A stretch of 64,000 nt of DNA, taken from assembly GCF_913773735.1 (NCBI RefSeq), contig NZ_CAJYEB010000035.1, forward strand, positions 186,001-250,000. The letters are read 5' to 3'. This document shows positions 48,692 to 60,881 of this stretch, one piece after another (position 1 is the first letter of the stretch; the number at the start of each line of letters is the position of its first letter). The notes under the pieces were generated by a model. That model saw nothing but the letters and a program-made list of their open reading frames with translations. It was not told where the DNA came from and searched no databases. Position numbers and translations under genes: made by a program. The stretch comes from an uncultured Massilia sp. Lineage in GTDB: Bacteria > Pseudomonadota > Gammaproteobacteria > Burkholderiales > Burkholderiaceae_D.

Positions 48692-49328
48692 GCTGAATCG
48701 TTTCAAGTTCAAGAAGTGGGCGTTCGCGGCCGTTGCGCTGTACGCGCTCGCCGCCGCCGGAAGTGCCTATTCTGCACCAAAAACCGTACTGGTGGTGGGC
48801 GACAGCCTGTCGGCCGAATACGGCATCGCCCGCGGCAGCGGCTGGGTGGCCCTGCTGGAGCAGCGCCTGAAGGCGCAGAAGATCGACGCCCGCGTCGTCA
48901 ACGCCAGCATCAGCGGCGAGACCACCAGCGGCGGCCGCACCCGCCTGCCGGCCCTGCTGCAGCAGCACAAGCCCAGCGTCGTCGTGCTCGAACTGGGCGC
49001 CAACGATGGCCTGCGCGGCCTGCCGGTGGCCGCGGCCCAGGACAACCTGCGCACGATGATCGGCCTGGCGCAGCAGAACAAGGCCCGCGTGCTGCTGGTC
49101 GGCATGCAGATGCCGCCCAACTACGGCCGCGCCTACACCGAGCGCTTTGCCGGCATGTACCGGCAGCTGGCGACGCAGTCGAAGGTCGCCCTCGTCCCCT
49201 TCATGCTGGACGGCGTGGCCCAGGACATGAGCAATTTCCAGGCCGATCGCATGCACCCGCTGGCGAACGCCCACCCCACCATCCTCGACAACATCTGGCC
49301 GCAGCTGGCCACCCTGATCAAGCAATAA
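48690..49328 (+). CDS. tesA: TesA-like SGNH esterase/lysophospholipase
   Basis: This is a 212-residue exported SGNH hydrolase. The signal region LNRFKFKKWAFAAVALYALAAAGSAYSA precedes VVGDSLSAEYGI (nucleophile Ser). ASISGETTSGG, LELGANDGLRG and DRMHPLANAH (Asp/His) follow. In E. coli the homologue is the periplasmic thioesterase I/protease I/lysophospholipase L1. It overlaps selU by one base (TAATG) and shares CATG with the divergent ybbA start. Confidence 0.9.
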   Translation: MLNRFKFKKWAFAAVALYALAAAGSAYSAPKTVLVVGDSLSAEYGIARGSGWVALLEQRLKAQKIDARVVNASISGETTSGGRTRLPALLQQHKPSVVVLELGANDGLRGLPVAAAQDNLRTMIGLAQQNKARVLLVGMQMPPNYGRAYTERFAGMYRQLATQSKVALVPFMLDGVAQDMSNFQADRMHPLANAHPTILDNIWPQLATLIKQ

Positions 49329-50383
49329 TGAAATATCCTGCAGTCCTGAACTTCGAGACCATCCTGCCGACCCTCGACGACTTCGACACCATCATCGACG
49401 CGCGCAGCGAATCCGAGTTCGCACTCGACCACCTGCCCGGCGCGATCAACTGCCCGGTGCTCGACGACGCCCAGCGCATCCTGGTCGGCACCACCTACAA
49501 GCAGGTCGGCGCCTTCGAGGCCAAGAAGCTGGGCGCGCCGCTGGTCGCCGCCAATATCGCGCGCCACATCGAGACGCGCTTCGCGGACAAGCCGAAGGAC
49601 TGGAAGCCGCTCGTCTACTGCTGGCGCGGCGGCAACCGCAGCGGCTCGATGGCGTTGATCTTCGCCAAGATCGGCTGGCCGGTCGTGCAGCTCGAAGGCG
49701 GCTACAAGGACTTCCGCGCCTACGTGGCGGCCGACCTGGAGCGCGCGCCGGCGCTCGACCTGCGCGTGATCTGCGGCACCACCGGCAGCGGCAAGAGCCG
49801 CCTGCTCGAGACCCTGGCGTCGATCGGCGCCCAGGTGCTCGACCTGGAGCGCCTGGCGGCGCACCGCGGCTCCGTGCTGGGCCACCTGCCGGGCGAGCCG
49901 CAGCCGTCGCAGAAGGCCTTCGAGACGGCCGTCTGGGACCGCCTGCGCCGCTTCGATCCGGCGCGGCCGGTGTTCGTGGAATCCGAGAGCAAGAAGGTCG
50001 GCAACCTGCGCGTGCCGGGCGCGCTGATGGAACGCATGCGCGCCTCGCCCTGCATCGCGCTGCAGCTGTCGCAAGCGCGGCGCGTGGCGCTGCTGGTGGA
50101 GGATTACCAGCATTTCGTGCGCGACCCGTCGGCGCTCAACGCGCAGCTGGAACACCTGGTGCAGTTGCACGGGCGCGCCCGCATCGACGCCTGGCACGCG
50201 CTGGCAACGACCGGGCGGATGGCGGAACTGGTCGACCAGCTGCTGGTGGCGCACTACGATCCGGCCTACCTGAAATCGATCGACCGCAATTTCACGCAGT
50301 ACCCGCAGGCCGAGGCGCTGGAGCTGGGCGGGATCGCGCCGGAAGACTTCCTGGCGGCGGCGCGGCATTTGCATCGCGGCTGA
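49328..50383 (+). CDS. selU: tRNA 2-selenouridine synthase
   Basis: This is a 351-residue protein (also called MnmH/YbbB). The N-terminal rhodanese domain has the active cysteine in YCWRGGNRSGS. The C-terminal P-loop domain has GTTGSGKSRLLE. It exchanges sulphur for selenium at the wobble uridine of some tRNAs, through a geranylated intermediate. No selD was seen in the window. The start overlaps the tesA stop. Confidence 0.93.
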   Translation: MKYPAVLNFETILPTLDDFDTIIDARSESEFALDHLPGAINCPVLDDAQRILVGTTYKQVGAFEAKKLGAPLVAANIARHIETRFADKPKDWKPLVYCWRGGNRSGSMALIFAKIGWPVVQLEGGYKDFRAYVAADLERAPALDLRVICGTTGSGKSRLLETLASIGAQVLDLERLAAHRGSVLGHLPGEPQPSQKAFETAVWDRLRRFDPARPVFVESESKKVGNLRVPGALMERMRASPCIALQLSQARRVALLVEDYQHFVRDPSALNAQLEHLVQLHGRARIDAWHALATTGRMAELVDQLLVAHYDPAYLKSIDRNFTQYPQAEALELGGIAPEDFLAAARHLHRG

Positions 50384-50393
50384 CACGATGACG

Positions 50394-50508
50394 CCGTAGG
50401 GTGGACGGCTATGCCGTCCACGCGTCCAGCAACGTTTGCATCGATCAGCAGGCATCACGGCGCGCCGGTGCGTCGAACGCGTGGACGGCACAGCCGTCCA
50501 CCCTACGG
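50394..50508. repeat. REP-like inverted pair (MITE-like, 115 bp)
   Basis: The 32-base ends 50394-50425 and 50477-50508 are inverted copies with one mismatch (CCGTAGGGTGGACGGC...). Each end is itself a hairpin (GTGGACGGC with GCCGTCCAC). A 51-base centre lies between them. The whole follows selU. It looks like a dispersed REP/BIME element. Confidence 0.8.
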
Positions 50509-50542
50509 GACTCGGGGAGCGCACCATGACCGACCACGAAAA

Positions 50543-50575
50543 AAAAGCCCGGCCCGCTGACGCGGCCGGGCTTTT
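50543..50575. terminator. bidirectional intrinsic terminator
   Basis: A 12-bp stem AAAAGCCCGGCC with GGCCGGGCTTTT (50543-50554 with 50564-50575) surrounds an 8-base loop, with A and T runs on the two sides. It ends ppiD on the minus strand and probably selU readthrough on the plus strand. Confidence 0.85.
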
Positions 50576-50592
50576 CGCTTGGGGCGCCGGGA

Positions 50593-52503
50593 TTACTCCG
50601 CGCGGTTGCCCAGGTCCGCCGCCTTCGCGGTCACCTTGGCCTTGGCCTTCTGCTTGAGCGCCTCGATGTAGCCGTAGGTCTCGGCGCCGCCGACGGCGCG
50701 GCCGATCTGCTCGGCTTCCTGCTTGCGGCGCGCCTGGTCCGGCTGGGCCGGCTGGGTCACCTTGGCGATGCGGTACACGCCATAGCCCTGGCCCGGCACC
50801 TCGACGCCGACGTAGGCCGGCAGCTTGCTCGTGTCGGCCTTCAGCACGGCCAGCGCGGCGGTCTCGTTGAACGGCGGCTGCTTGGTGCGCGACACGACCT
50901 TCGCCTCGCCGAAGCCGGCGACGTCGCCGCCCCTGGCGGCGGCCAGCTTGGCTTCGCCGGCCTGCCTGGCCAGGCGCAGCGCCTCTTCCTGCGCGACCGC
51001 CTGGCGGATCTGCGCGTCGACCTCGGCCAGCGGACGCTTGCTCGCCGGCTTGAACTCGACGACGCGGCCGGCCACCAGGGTGCTCGGCGCGATCTCGACG
51101 GCTTCGGTATTGCGCTTGTTCTTGATCGCGTCGCTCGAGAAGATCGCCTTCAGGAACTTGTCGTTATTCACCGGCGAGGCGCCCAGCGCCGGGTTCGGCG
51201 TGCGGGTCAGGCCGTCAGCGACCTGGATCTGGAGGCCCAGCTTGTCGGCCACCGGCTTCAGGCTGTCGGCCTGCTCGTACACGGTGTTCGAGAAGGCCTC
51301 GGCCAGCTCGGTGTACTTGGCGGACAGCTTGGTCTTCTTCAGCTCGGCCACGATCTCCGGCTTGGCTTCGTCCAGCGACTTCTGCGTGGACGGGACGATC
51401 TTGGTGACCTTGATGATGTGGTAGCCGAATTCCGAACGCACCAGGTTGCTCGTCTCGCCTTCCTTGAGCGCATAGATCGCGTCCTCGACGGGCTTGACGA
51501 ACACGCCCTTCTCGACCACGCCCAGGTCGCCGCCCAGCTCGGCCGAGCCGGGATCCTGCGACTGCGCCCTGGCGACCTTCGCGAAGTCGCCCGGGTTCTT
51601 GCGCACCTCGGCCAGCGCGGCTTCGGCCTTGGCCTTGGCGGCGGCATCGTCGGCCGGCTTGGCGTCGCGCGCCACGTTGAACAGGATGTGGCTGGCGCTG
51701 CGCTTTTCCGGCGTGGTGAAGCGGGCCTTGTTCTTGTTGTAGGCGTCGGCGACCTCGGCGTCGCTCACGCTCACCTGCTTTTCCACGGCGGCCGCATCGA
51801 ACACGACGTATTCGGCCTTGACGGTTTCCGGCACCTGGAAGCGCGCGCCGTTCTTCTCGTAGTAGGCCTTGACCATGTCGTCGGTGACCTTGACCTGGGC
51901 GGCGTAGGCGGCGAGCGGGAACACGATCTCCTGGACTTCGCGCTCCTGGTCGTTGATGTCGGACAGGCGGTTCGAGACGGTGCGCGGCGCGAACGCGGTC
52001 TGGCTGATCGAGCCGGCCAGCTGCTGCACGGCCATGTCGTGGCGCATGCGCGCGTCGAACATCTCCGGGGTCATGCCCTGGGCGGCCAGCGCGGCCTTGT
52101 ACTGGTCCATGTCGAAGCTGCCGTCGGCCTTGCGGAAGGCCTGGATGTCCAGGATCGCCTTCTGGATCGCGGCGTCGCCCACCGTCAGGTGGCTGCGCGC
52201 GACTTCGGCGTTGATGGCGCGCTCGGCCACCAGCTGGTCGAGGATCGCCTGCTTCGATTCCGGCGTGTCGAACAGCTTCTGGTCGAACTGCGCGCCCATC
52301 ATCTGGCGGGCCTGGTCGATCTGGCGGCGCTGCGCCTCTTCCCATTCCTGCTGGGTGATCTTTTTCCCGTCCACGGTCGCCACGCCATTGTCGGCGCCGC
52401 GCTCCTGGTAGCTGCTCACGCCGACGAGGACGAAGGATGGCAGGATCAGCAGCAGCAACAGGAGTTGCATGAGGCGCTGGTGCTTGCGGATAAATTCAAA
52501 CAT
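50593..52503 (-). CDS. ppiD: periplasmic folding chaperone PpiD (SurA-like, parvulin domain)
   Basis: This 636-residue protein has one N-terminal membrane helix (LMQLLLLLLILPSFVLVGV), a SurA-like N-terminal chaperone region, a central parvulin domain (SASHILFNVARDA, GGDLGVVEKG, FGYHIIKVTKI) and a C-terminal helical region. It is anchored in the inner membrane and helps newly exported proteins fold. The gene order lon-hupB-tRNA-ppiD supports the identity. Confidence 0.94.
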   Translation of the reverse strand: MFEFIRKHQRLMQLLLLLLILPSFVLVGVSSYQERGADNGVATVDGKKITQQEWEEAQRRQIDQARQMMGAQFDQKLFDTPESKQAILDQLVAERAINAEVARSHLTVGDAAIQKAILDIQAFRKADGSFDMDQYKAALAAQGMTPEMFDARMRHDMAVQQLAGSISQTAFAPRTVSNRLSDINDQEREVQEIVFPLAAYAAQVKVTDDMVKAYYEKNGARFQVPETVKAEYVVFDAAAVEKQVSVSDAEVADAYNKNKARFTTPEKRSASHILFNVARDAKPADDAAAKAKAEAALAEVRKNPGDFAKVARAQSQDPGSAELGGDLGVVEKGVFVKPVEDAIYALKEGETSNLVRSEFGYHIIKVTKIVPSTQKSLDEAKPEIVAELKKTKLSAKYTELAEAFSNTVYEQADSLKPVADKLGLQIQVADGLTRTPNPALGASPVNNDKFLKAIFSSDAIKNKRNTEAVEIAPSTLVAGRVVEFKPASKRPLAEVDAQIRQAVAQEEALRLARQAGEAKLAAARGGDVAGFGEAKVVSRTKQPPFNETAALAVLKADTSKLPAYVGVEVPGQGYGVYRIAKVTQPAQPDQARRKQEAEQIGRAVGGAETYGYIEALKQKAKAKVTAKAADLGNRAE

Positions 52504-52585
52504 GGTCAGCCATTCAAGGTTGAAAATGCGTTATTCAAAACCCTAAAAAAAAAGGCGAACTTTCGTTCGCCTCTCTTTCAGTATC

Positions 52586-52662
52586 TGGCGGAGCGGACGG
52601 GGCTCGAACCCGCGACCCCCGGCGTGACAGGCCGGTATTCTAACCAACTGAACTACCGCTCC
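52586..52662 (-). tRNA. tRNA-Asp(GTC), copy 1
   Basis: This is a 77-base tRNA including an encoded CCA. The acceptor stem GGAGCGG/CCGCTCC, D-loop, anticodon GTC (CTGTCAC loop) and TTCGAGCC T-loop are all clear. It lies upstream of ppiD on the same strand. Confidence 0.95.
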
Positions 52663-52704
52663 AGATTCTTGTATTTCGCAATCCGACCAATCGTCGAAAC
52701 TGGC

Positions 52705-52781
52705 TGGCGGAGCGGACGGGGCTCGAACCCGCGACCCCCGGCGTGACAGGCCGGTATTCTAACCAACTGAACTACCGCTCC
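52705..52781 (-). tRNA. tRNA-Asp(GTC), copy 2
   Basis: This is a second 77-base copy, apparently identical to the one at 52586-52662, with CCA encoded. The copies are 42 bases apart, so this is a tandem duplication. Confidence 0.95.
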
Positions 52782-52826
52782 ACGAAATACTGCTACTGCG
52801 CGTTGCGCCTCAGCGCAACAGAGGCA

Positions 52827-53099
52827 TTAGTTTACTGCATCTTTCAGGGCTTTACCAGCCTTAAATTTCGGGACCTTGGCGGCCTTGATCTTGATGGCTT
52901 CCTTGGTACGCGGATCGCGGCCGGTGCGCGCGGCGCGCTCGCCCACGCTGAAGGTGCCGAAGCCGACCAGGGTCACGCTGTCGTTGTTCTTCAGGGTCGT
53001 GGTCACGGCATCGATCATCGCGTCGAGGGCGCGCGCCGCGGATGCTTTGGTCAGGTCCGCGGACTTCGCGATTTCTTCGATCAGTTCAGTTTTGTTCAC
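52827..53099 (-). CDS. hupB: HU-family DNA-binding protein (beta-type)
   Basis: This 90-residue nucleoid protein starts [11 protein letters not shown] and has [20 protein letters not shown] and [18 protein letters not shown], the standard HU length and motifs. The start is a GTG (53097-53099 complement) after AGGGAAA. The frame continues upstream for 13 codons that do not belong to the family. HU binds and bends DNA without sequence specificity. Confidence 0.95.
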   Translation of the reverse strand: MNKTELIEEIAKSADLTKASAARALDAMIDAVTTTLKNNDSVTLVGFGTFSVGERAARTGRDPRTKEAIKIKAAKVPKFKAGKALKDAVN

Positions 53100-53256
53100 T
53101 CTTTTCCCTCGTTGTGCGTTCTGGAGGCGGTCCGCCATGCTTGGGGCAAAACCGCAAGCGCGTATTAGACAAGCCGCCCACGCTTTGTGTCAAGCCGACA
53201 TCCTTCTGTGCGGCAACAAGATGGCGGAATTCCCTCACCGGCCCCACAAAAACAGC

Positions 53257-53333
53257 GTCCCCGCGCAGGCGGGGACCCGGGGTCCGCAACGTCTCGACGA
53301 CGCCGCGGATCGGGTCCCCGCCCGCGCGGGGAC
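53257..53333. repeat. two GTCCCCGC...GCGGGGAC palindromic repeats
   Basis: GTCCCCGC-GCAG-GCGGGGAC (53257-53276) and GTCCCCGC-CCGC-GCGGGGAC (53314-53333) lie between lon and hupB. They are hairpin-forming REP-like units with no T-run. They could stabilise or end the lon transcript. Confidence 0.7.
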
Positions 53334-53350
53334 GCGGCAGGCTCACGCGC

Positions 53351-55756
<2,406 letters not shown>

Positions 55757-55784
55757 GGCATACCTTATAGAAAGCGTGTTGACG

Positions 55785-55813
55785 ATGTTGGGAGCACACC
55801 CTCAAAACACAAG
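55785..55813 (-). promoter_or_regulatory. possible heat-shock (sigma-32) promoter of lon
   Basis: The minus strand reads CTTGTGT (55807-55813), 14 bases, then CCCAACAT (55785-55792). This resembles CTTGAAA-N13/14-CCCCATNT with several mismatches. Lon is heat-shock regulated in many proteobacteria. Confidence 0.35.
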
Positions 55814-55894
55814 ACCGGCCGGATAAAAATTTTCTATAAGAAAAATATAAACTTATTCCGAATGATGCCGATCCAACAAAACACGTCATTCAAA

Positions 55895-55935
55895 TAAAAA
55901 AAGCCACATCGCAACACTGGTCGCGAGTGGCTTTT
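55895..55935. terminator. hairpin between clpX and lon
   Basis: On the minus strand, AAAAGCCAC...GTGGCTTTTTTT with an inner TCGC/GCGA pairing ends clpX transcription before lon. The U-run is on the minus strand side. Confidence 0.75.
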
Positions 55936-56023
55936 CGAATGAAGCCTGGTGCTTTTGTTGAGATTGATTGTACCGCCTCAACCCAACCTGACAAGCGCTT
56001 TGTTGTGTGTGCGCCCGGAAATT

Positions 56024-57292
56024 TTAATTTTCGCCCGCGGCTTTTGCCGCATCGCTGTAAATCAGCAAAGGTTTCGCGCCATTCGTGATCGTATTTTCAT
56101 CGATCACGACTTTCACGACATTCTGCTGGCTCGGCAATTCGTACATCACGTCGAGCAGCGCATGTTCCAGGATCGAACGCAGGCCGCGCGCGCCGGTCTT
56201 GCGCGCCAGCGCCTTCTTGGCGATGGCGTGCAGGGCGGCCGGACGGATTTCCAGCTCGGCGCCTTCCATGTCGAGCAGCTTCGAATACTGCTTGATCAGC
56301 GCGTTCTTGGGCTCGACCAGGATCTGGATCAGCGCATCCTCGGTCAGCTCCGCCAGCGTGGCGACGACCGGCAGGCGGCCGACCAGTTCGGGGATCAGGC
56401 CGAACTTGATCAGGTCTTCCGGTTCCGCTTCCAGCAGCACGTCGGAAATCGAGCGCTGCGACTGGCTCTTGACGCTGGCGCCGAAGCCGATGCCCGATTT
56501 CTCGGAGCGGTCCTGGATCACCTTGGCCAGGCCGTCGAAGGCGCCGCCGCAGATGAACAGGATGTTCGTGGTATCGATCTGCACGAAATCCTGGTTCGGG
56601 TGCTTGCGGCCGCCCTGCGGCGGCACCGAGGCCATGGTGCCCTCGATGAGCTTGAGCAGCGCCTGCTGCACGCCTTCGCCCGAGACGTCGCGCGTGATCG
56701 ACGGGTTGTCGGACTTGCGCGAGATCTTGTCGATCTCGTCGATGTAGACGATGCCGCGCTGCGCCTTCTCGACTTCGTAGTTGCAGCTCTGCAGCAGCTT
56801 CTGGATGATGTTCTCGACGTCCTCGCCCACGTAGCCGGCCTCGGTCAGCGTGGTGGCGTCGGCGATCACGAACGGGACGTTCAGCATGCGCGCCAGGGTC
56901 TGGGCCAGCAGGGTCTTGCCGGAACCGGTCGGACCCACGAGCAGGATATTGCTCTTGGTCAGCTCGACCTCGTCCTTCTTGCCCATGTGCTTCAGGCGCT
57001 TGTAGTGGTTGTACACGGCCACCGACAGGATGCGCTTGGCGGTCTGCTGGCCGATCACGTACTGGTCGAGCAGTTCGGCGATCTCGTGCGGCGTCGGCAG
57101 GTCGGACTTGGCACCCGCCACCGACTCGACATTCGAGGTCTCGTCGCGGATGATGTCATTGCACAGGTCGATACATTCGTCGCAGATGAATACCGACGGT
57201 CCCGCGATGAGCTTCTTCACCTCGTGCTGGCTCTTGCCGCAGAACGAGCAGTACAGGAGTTTTTCGCCGCTGGAGGATTTTTTGTCTGACAT
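56024..57292 (-). CDS. clpX: ATP-dependent Clp protease ATPase subunit ClpX
   Basis: This 422-residue AAA+ unfoldase has an N-terminal zinc module with C15, C18, C37 and C40, Walker A GPTGSGKT, Walker [11 protein letters not shown] and the IGF-type ClpP-docking loop (near KSGIGFGAS). It unfolds tagged proteins for ClpP. The clpP gene lies directly upstream on the same strand. Confidence 0.97.
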   Translation of the reverse strand: MSDKKSSSGEKLLYCSFCGKSQHEVKKLIAGPSVFICDECIDLCNDIIRDETSNVESVAGAKSDLPTPHEIAELLDQYVIGQQTAKRILSVAVYNHYKRLKHMGKKDEVELTKSNILLVGPTGSGKTLLAQTLARMLNVPFVIADATTLTEAGYVGEDVENIIQKLLQSCNYEVEKAQRGIVYIDEIDKISRKSDNPSITRDVSGEGVQQALLKLIEGTMASVPPQGGRKHPNQDFVQIDTTNILFICGGAFDGLAKVIQDRSEKSGIGFGASVKSQSQRSISDVLLEAEPEDLIKFGLIPELVGRLPVVATLAELTEDALIQILVEPKNALIKQYSKLLDMEGAELEIRPAALHAIAKKALARKTGARGLRSILEHALLDVMYELPSQQNVVKVVIDENTITNGAKPLLIYSDAAKAAGEN

Positions 57293-57389
57293 GGGGCAGG
57301 TTTCAGTTGAATTGCTATGAATATAACGCTAATACGAGGATGCAACAAGTGCGCGCACCAGGTGCGCACCACGCCATGCTACCCGATTT

Positions 57390-57427
57390 GAAAACAAAAC
57401 GCCCGCAACGCTGTCGCGCCCGGGCGT
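57390..57427 (-). terminator. terminator-like hairpin between clpP and clpX
   Basis: On the minus strand, ACGCCCG (57421-57427) pairs with CGGGCGT (57399-57405) across a 15-base loop, followed by TTTGTTTT. This may separate or attenuate clpP and clpX expression. Confidence 0.6.
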
Positions 57428-57452
57428 CTTGAACCAACATCTGGTCGGATGC

Positions 57453-58079
57453 TTAGCCGCGGTTCGTCAACACCTTGTCGATCAAACCGTATTCCACGGA
57501 CTCTTCCGCCGACATGAAACGGTCGCGGTCGGTATCCTTGTGGATCTGCTCGATGGTCTGCCCGGTATTGTCGGCCATGATGCGGGCCAGGCGTTCGCGC
57601 AGGTACAGGATTTCCTTGGCCTGGATCTCGATGTCCGACGCCATGCCCTGCGATCCGCCGGACGGCTGGTGGATCATGACACGCGAATTCGGCAGCGAGA
57701 AACGCTTGCCCTTGGCGCCGGCGGCCAGCAGGAACGCGCCCATCGACGCGGCCAGGCCGGTGCACAGGGTCGACACGTCCGGCTTGATGAAGTTCATGGT
57801 GTCGAAGATGGCCAGGCCGGCCGACACGGAACCGCCCGGGGAGTTGATGTACAGCGAGATGTCCTTGTCCGGATTCTCGCTTTCCAGGAACAGCATCTGG
57901 GCCACGATGAGGTTGGCCATCTGGTCGTTGACAGGACCGACCAGGAAGATCACGCGCTCCTTCAGCAGGCGCGAGTAGATGTCGTAGGCACGCTCGCCGC
58001 GACCGCTTTGCTCGATCACCATCGGCACGAGGCCGAGGGCTTGGGTATCCAATGCCGGATTACGATTCATACCTGTCAT
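57453..58079 (-). CDS. clpP: ATP-dependent Clp protease proteolytic subunit ClpP
   Basis: This 208-residue serine protease has Ser112 ([11 protein letters not shown]) and His137 (VMIHQPSGG), with aspartate further on in the [10 protein letters not shown] region. It forms the barrel that degrades proteins fed by ClpX. It sits between tig and clpX in the standard order. Confidence 0.97.
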   Translation of the reverse strand: MTGMNRNPALDTQALGLVPMVIEQSGRGERAYDIYSRLLKERVIFLVGPVNDQMANLIVAQMLFLESENPDKDISLYINSPGGSVSAGLAIFDTMNFIKPDVSTLCTGLAASMGAFLLAAGAKGKRFSLPNSRVMIHQPSGGSQGMASDIEIQAKEILYLRERLARIMADNTGQTIEQIHKDTDRDRFMSAEESVEYGLIDKVLTNRG

Positions 58080-58144
58080 TTTCCTTTTAACAAGAGTTAA
58101 CGGAACCCGGCGCCGCCCGGAAGCGGCCCGGGTCCCTGGGAAGC

Positions 58145-59485
58145 TTACGCTTGCGCGGTGCTGCCCATCAGTTCGTCAAAGGCGATGTCCTTGGTCGTCA
58201 CCTTTGCCTTGCCCAGCACATAGTTAACGACGTTTTCTTCCAATACAAGAGCTTCGATCTCGCCCAGGCGACGACGGTCGCTGTAGTAGTACTTCAGGAC
58301 TTCCTTCGGATCTTCGTAGCTCTGCGCGAAGTCTTCGATCTGGGCCTTGACCTGCTCCGAGGTGGCCTGCAGGTTGTTGTCGGCGACCAGCTGCGACAGG
58401 ATCAGGCCCAGGCGCACGCGGCGCTCGGCCTTGGTGGCGAACAGGTCGGCCGGGAACGGCAGGCTCTTGACGTCCATGCCGCGCTGGGCCATGTCCTGGC
58501 GGGTCTGCTCGGCCAGGCGCTGCGAGTCCTGCTCGACCATGACCTTCGGCACGTCCATCTCGGTGTGCTTGACCAGGGCGTCCATCACGGCTTCCTTGTT
58601 GCGGGCCTTGATGCGGGCGCCGACTTCGCGCTCCAGGTTGACCTTGATGTCGTCGCGCATCTTCTCGACGCTGCCGTCTTCGATGCCCAGCGACTTGGCG
58701 AACTCGGCGTCGACTTCCGGCAGGTGCGCCCACTCCAGGTTCTTCAGGGTGATGGTGAACTCGGCGGTCTTACCGGCCACGTCCTTGCCATGGTAGTCTT
58801 CCGGGAACGGCAGCGGGAAGGTCTTGCTCTCGCCCACTTTCAGGCCGACGGTCGCGGCTTCGAATTCCGGCAGCATGCGGCCTTCGCCCAGCACGAACGC
58901 GTAGTCGTCGGCCTTGCCGCCGGCGAATTCGACGCCGTCGATGGTGCCGACGAAGTCGACGGTCACGCGGTCGCCGTTGGCGGCCACGGCTTCGCCGCCG
59001 TCGCCGTGCTCGCCCGCCTCACCCTTGGTGTGGTAGTGGACGCGCTGCTTGCGCAGGATGTCGATGGTCTTGTCGATCTCGGCGTCCGACACGTCGGTCT
59101 TGACGGTCTCGACTTCGATGCCTTCCAGGGCCGGCAGCGCGACTTCCGGGTACACTTCGAAGGTGGCGTCGAAGGCCAGCATGCCCTCTTCCGCTTCCTG
59201 CTTCGGTTCGATTTTCGGCATGCCGGCCACGCGCAGCTGCGCTTCGTTGGCGGCATCGTTGAACGCCTGGCCGACCTTGTCGTTCAGGACGTCGGATTCG
59301 ATCTGGTAGCCGTACTGGGCGGCGACCATCTTCAGCGGCACCTTGCCCGGACGGAAGCCCGGAGCGCGTGCGGTCTTGGCCTGCTTCTTGAGGCGCTTTT
59401 CAACTTCCGTACGAACGTCGCTCAGCGGAAAAGAGATCGTCAAGCGACGCTCGAGTTTACCCAGGTTTTCGACTGCAGTTGCCAT
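58145..59485 (-). CDS. tig: trigger factor
   Basis: This 446-residue ribosome-bound chaperone has the ribosome-binding motif GFRPGKVP near residue 45, a central FKBP-like isomerase domain (about 160-245) and a C-terminal helical chaperone domain. A linker [17 protein letters not shown] is inserted before the FKBP domain. It precedes clpP. Confidence 0.96.
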   Translation of the reverse strand: MATAVENLGKLERRLTISFPLSDVRTEVEKRLKKQAKTARAPGFRPGKVPLKMVAAQYGYQIESDVLNDKVGQAFNDAANEAQLRVAGMPKIEPKQEAEEGMLAFDATFEVYPEVALPALEGIEVETVKTDVSDAEIDKTIDILRKQRVHYHTKGEAGEHGDGGEAVAANGDRVTVDFVGTIDGVEFAGGKADDYAFVLGEGRMLPEFEAATVGLKVGESKTFPLPFPEDYHGKDVAGKTAEFTITLKNLEWAHLPEVDAEFAKSLGIEDGSVEKMRDDIKVNLEREVGARIKARNKEAVMDALVKHTEMDVPKVMVEQDSQRLAEQTRQDMAQRGMDVKSLPFPADLFATKAERRVRLGLILSQLVADNNLQATSEQVKAQIEDFAQSYEDPKEVLKYYYSDRRRLGEIEALVLEENVVNYVLGKAKVTTKDIAFDELMGSTAQA

Positions 59486-59516
59486 TGTAAAAATCGTCCA
59501 AAAAAATAATTATTCG

Positions 59517-59603
59517 TGGTGCGAGGAGGGGGACTCGAACCCCCACACCATTGCTGGCGTCAGGACCTAAACCTGGTGCGTCTACCAATTTCGCCATCCT
59601 CGC
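59517..59603 (-). tRNA. tRNA-Leu(TAG)
   Basis: This is an 87-base tRNA with long variable arm and encoded CCA. The acceptor stem is GCGAGGA/TCCTCGC, and the anticodon loop TTTAGGT gives anticodon TAG. It lies just upstream of tig. Confidence 0.93.
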
Positions 59604-59887
59604 TCAGGATGCTGCATATACCACAAAAACAAAGGGCGCCCGACAGTGAAACCGGCCGCCCTGCGCTGCGAGCTTGTTTAGGGGCTACAACTTCAACACG
59701 GTATTTTACTGGATTTTCTGACACGATTGGGCGATTTTTAATCCGTGCGCGCCGCCGGAACGCGGTTTATGGCCGCGTTTGCGCCGGCTCGGCCATTTTC
59801 TCGCGCAATTTCAAGGATTTAGGAAATAACCCGAAGACGTGCGGGGATATTCGGCGCCGGCGCCCAGGCCGTGCGGGAAGGCGGCAA

Positions 59888-60790
59888 ATGGCCATGGACT
59901 TGCCGAAGCCATATAATCCCGGCATCTCGCTCAACACACCGACTCACGAGTCACTCGCCCAGGAAAGCACACGACACCGGATGGCCGTCGACCATTACGA
60001 AAACTTCCCCGTCGCCTCGGTCCTGCTGCCGCGCCGCCTGGTCCCGGCGGTCGAGGCGATCTACGCGTTCGCGCGCAGCGCCGACGACCTGGCCGACGAA
60101 GGCGACGCCGCGCCGGCCGAGCGCCTGGCCGCGCTGCGGGCCTACGAGGCGCAACTGGACGCCATCGCCGCCGGCCGCGCGCCCGCCGACCCGATGTTCG
60201 CGCGCCTGGCCGCCGTGCTGCGGCAGTACCGGCTGCCGCAGCAGCCGCTGCGCGACCTGCTCAGCGCGTTCCGCCAGGACGTCGTCACCACCCGCTATCC
60301 CGACTTTGCGTCGCTGCGCGACTACTGCCGGCGCTCGGCCAACCCGGTCGGCCGGCTGATGCTGGGCCTGTACGACGTCGGCGACGAGGCCAGCCTGCGC
60401 GAATCCGACGCCATCTGCACGGCGCTCCAGCTGATCAACTTCTGGCAGGACGTGGGGGTGGACATCGACAAGGGCCGCATCTACCTGCCGCAGGAAGACC
60501 TGGCGCGCTTCGGCGTGAGCGAGGACGCGGTCTTGCACGGCCGTACCGGCCCGGCATGGCGCGCGCTGATGGGCTTCGAGGTCGAGCGGGCGCGCGCCCT
60601 GATGCTGCAGGGCGCGCCGCTGGCGACCCGCCTCCCGGGGCGCGTCGGCTGGGAATTGCGGCTGGTCGTGCAGGGCGGCCTGCGCATCCTGGAAGCGATC
60701 GAGCGGGTACGCTACGACGTGTTCCGGCGCCGCCCCCAGCTCAAGCGCACCGACTGGATCGCGGTCGGCTGGCGCGCCATCCGCATGTGA
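59888..60790 (+). CDS. hpnC: squalene synthase-like HpnC
   Basis: This protein of about 300 residues is of the trans-isoprenyl diphosphate synthase (squalene/phytoene synthase) type. The first aspartate-rich motif is RSADDLADE and the second region LINFWQDVGVDIDKGRIYLP. In the HpnCDE pathway HpnC turns presqualene diphosphate into hydroxysqualene. The ATG at 59888 follows GGAAGG; the later ATG at 59981 (MAVDHYENFPVAS) begins at the family core. Confidence 0.9.
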   Translation: MAMDLPKPYNPGISLNTPTHESLAQESTRHRMAVDHYENFPVASVLLPRRLVPAVEAIYAFARSADDLADEGDAAPAERLAALRAYEAQLDAIAAGRAPADPMFARLAAVLRQYRLPQQPLRDLLSAFRQDVVTTRYPDFASLRDYCRRSANPVGRLMLGLYDVGDEASLRESDAICTALQLINFWQDVGVDIDKGRIYLPQEDLARFGVSEDAVLHGRTGPAWRALMGFEVERARALMLQGAPLATRLPGRVGWELRLVVQGGLRILEAIERVRYDVFRRRPQLKRTDWIAVGWRAIRM

Positions 60791-60881
60791 CGCAGGCGCG
60801 GCAAAACCGCCGGGCTGTCCCGCGAGGGGCGGCATCGGCTAAGATAGCGGCCTTGTGCCCGCGAAATTTGTAATTTTTTCT

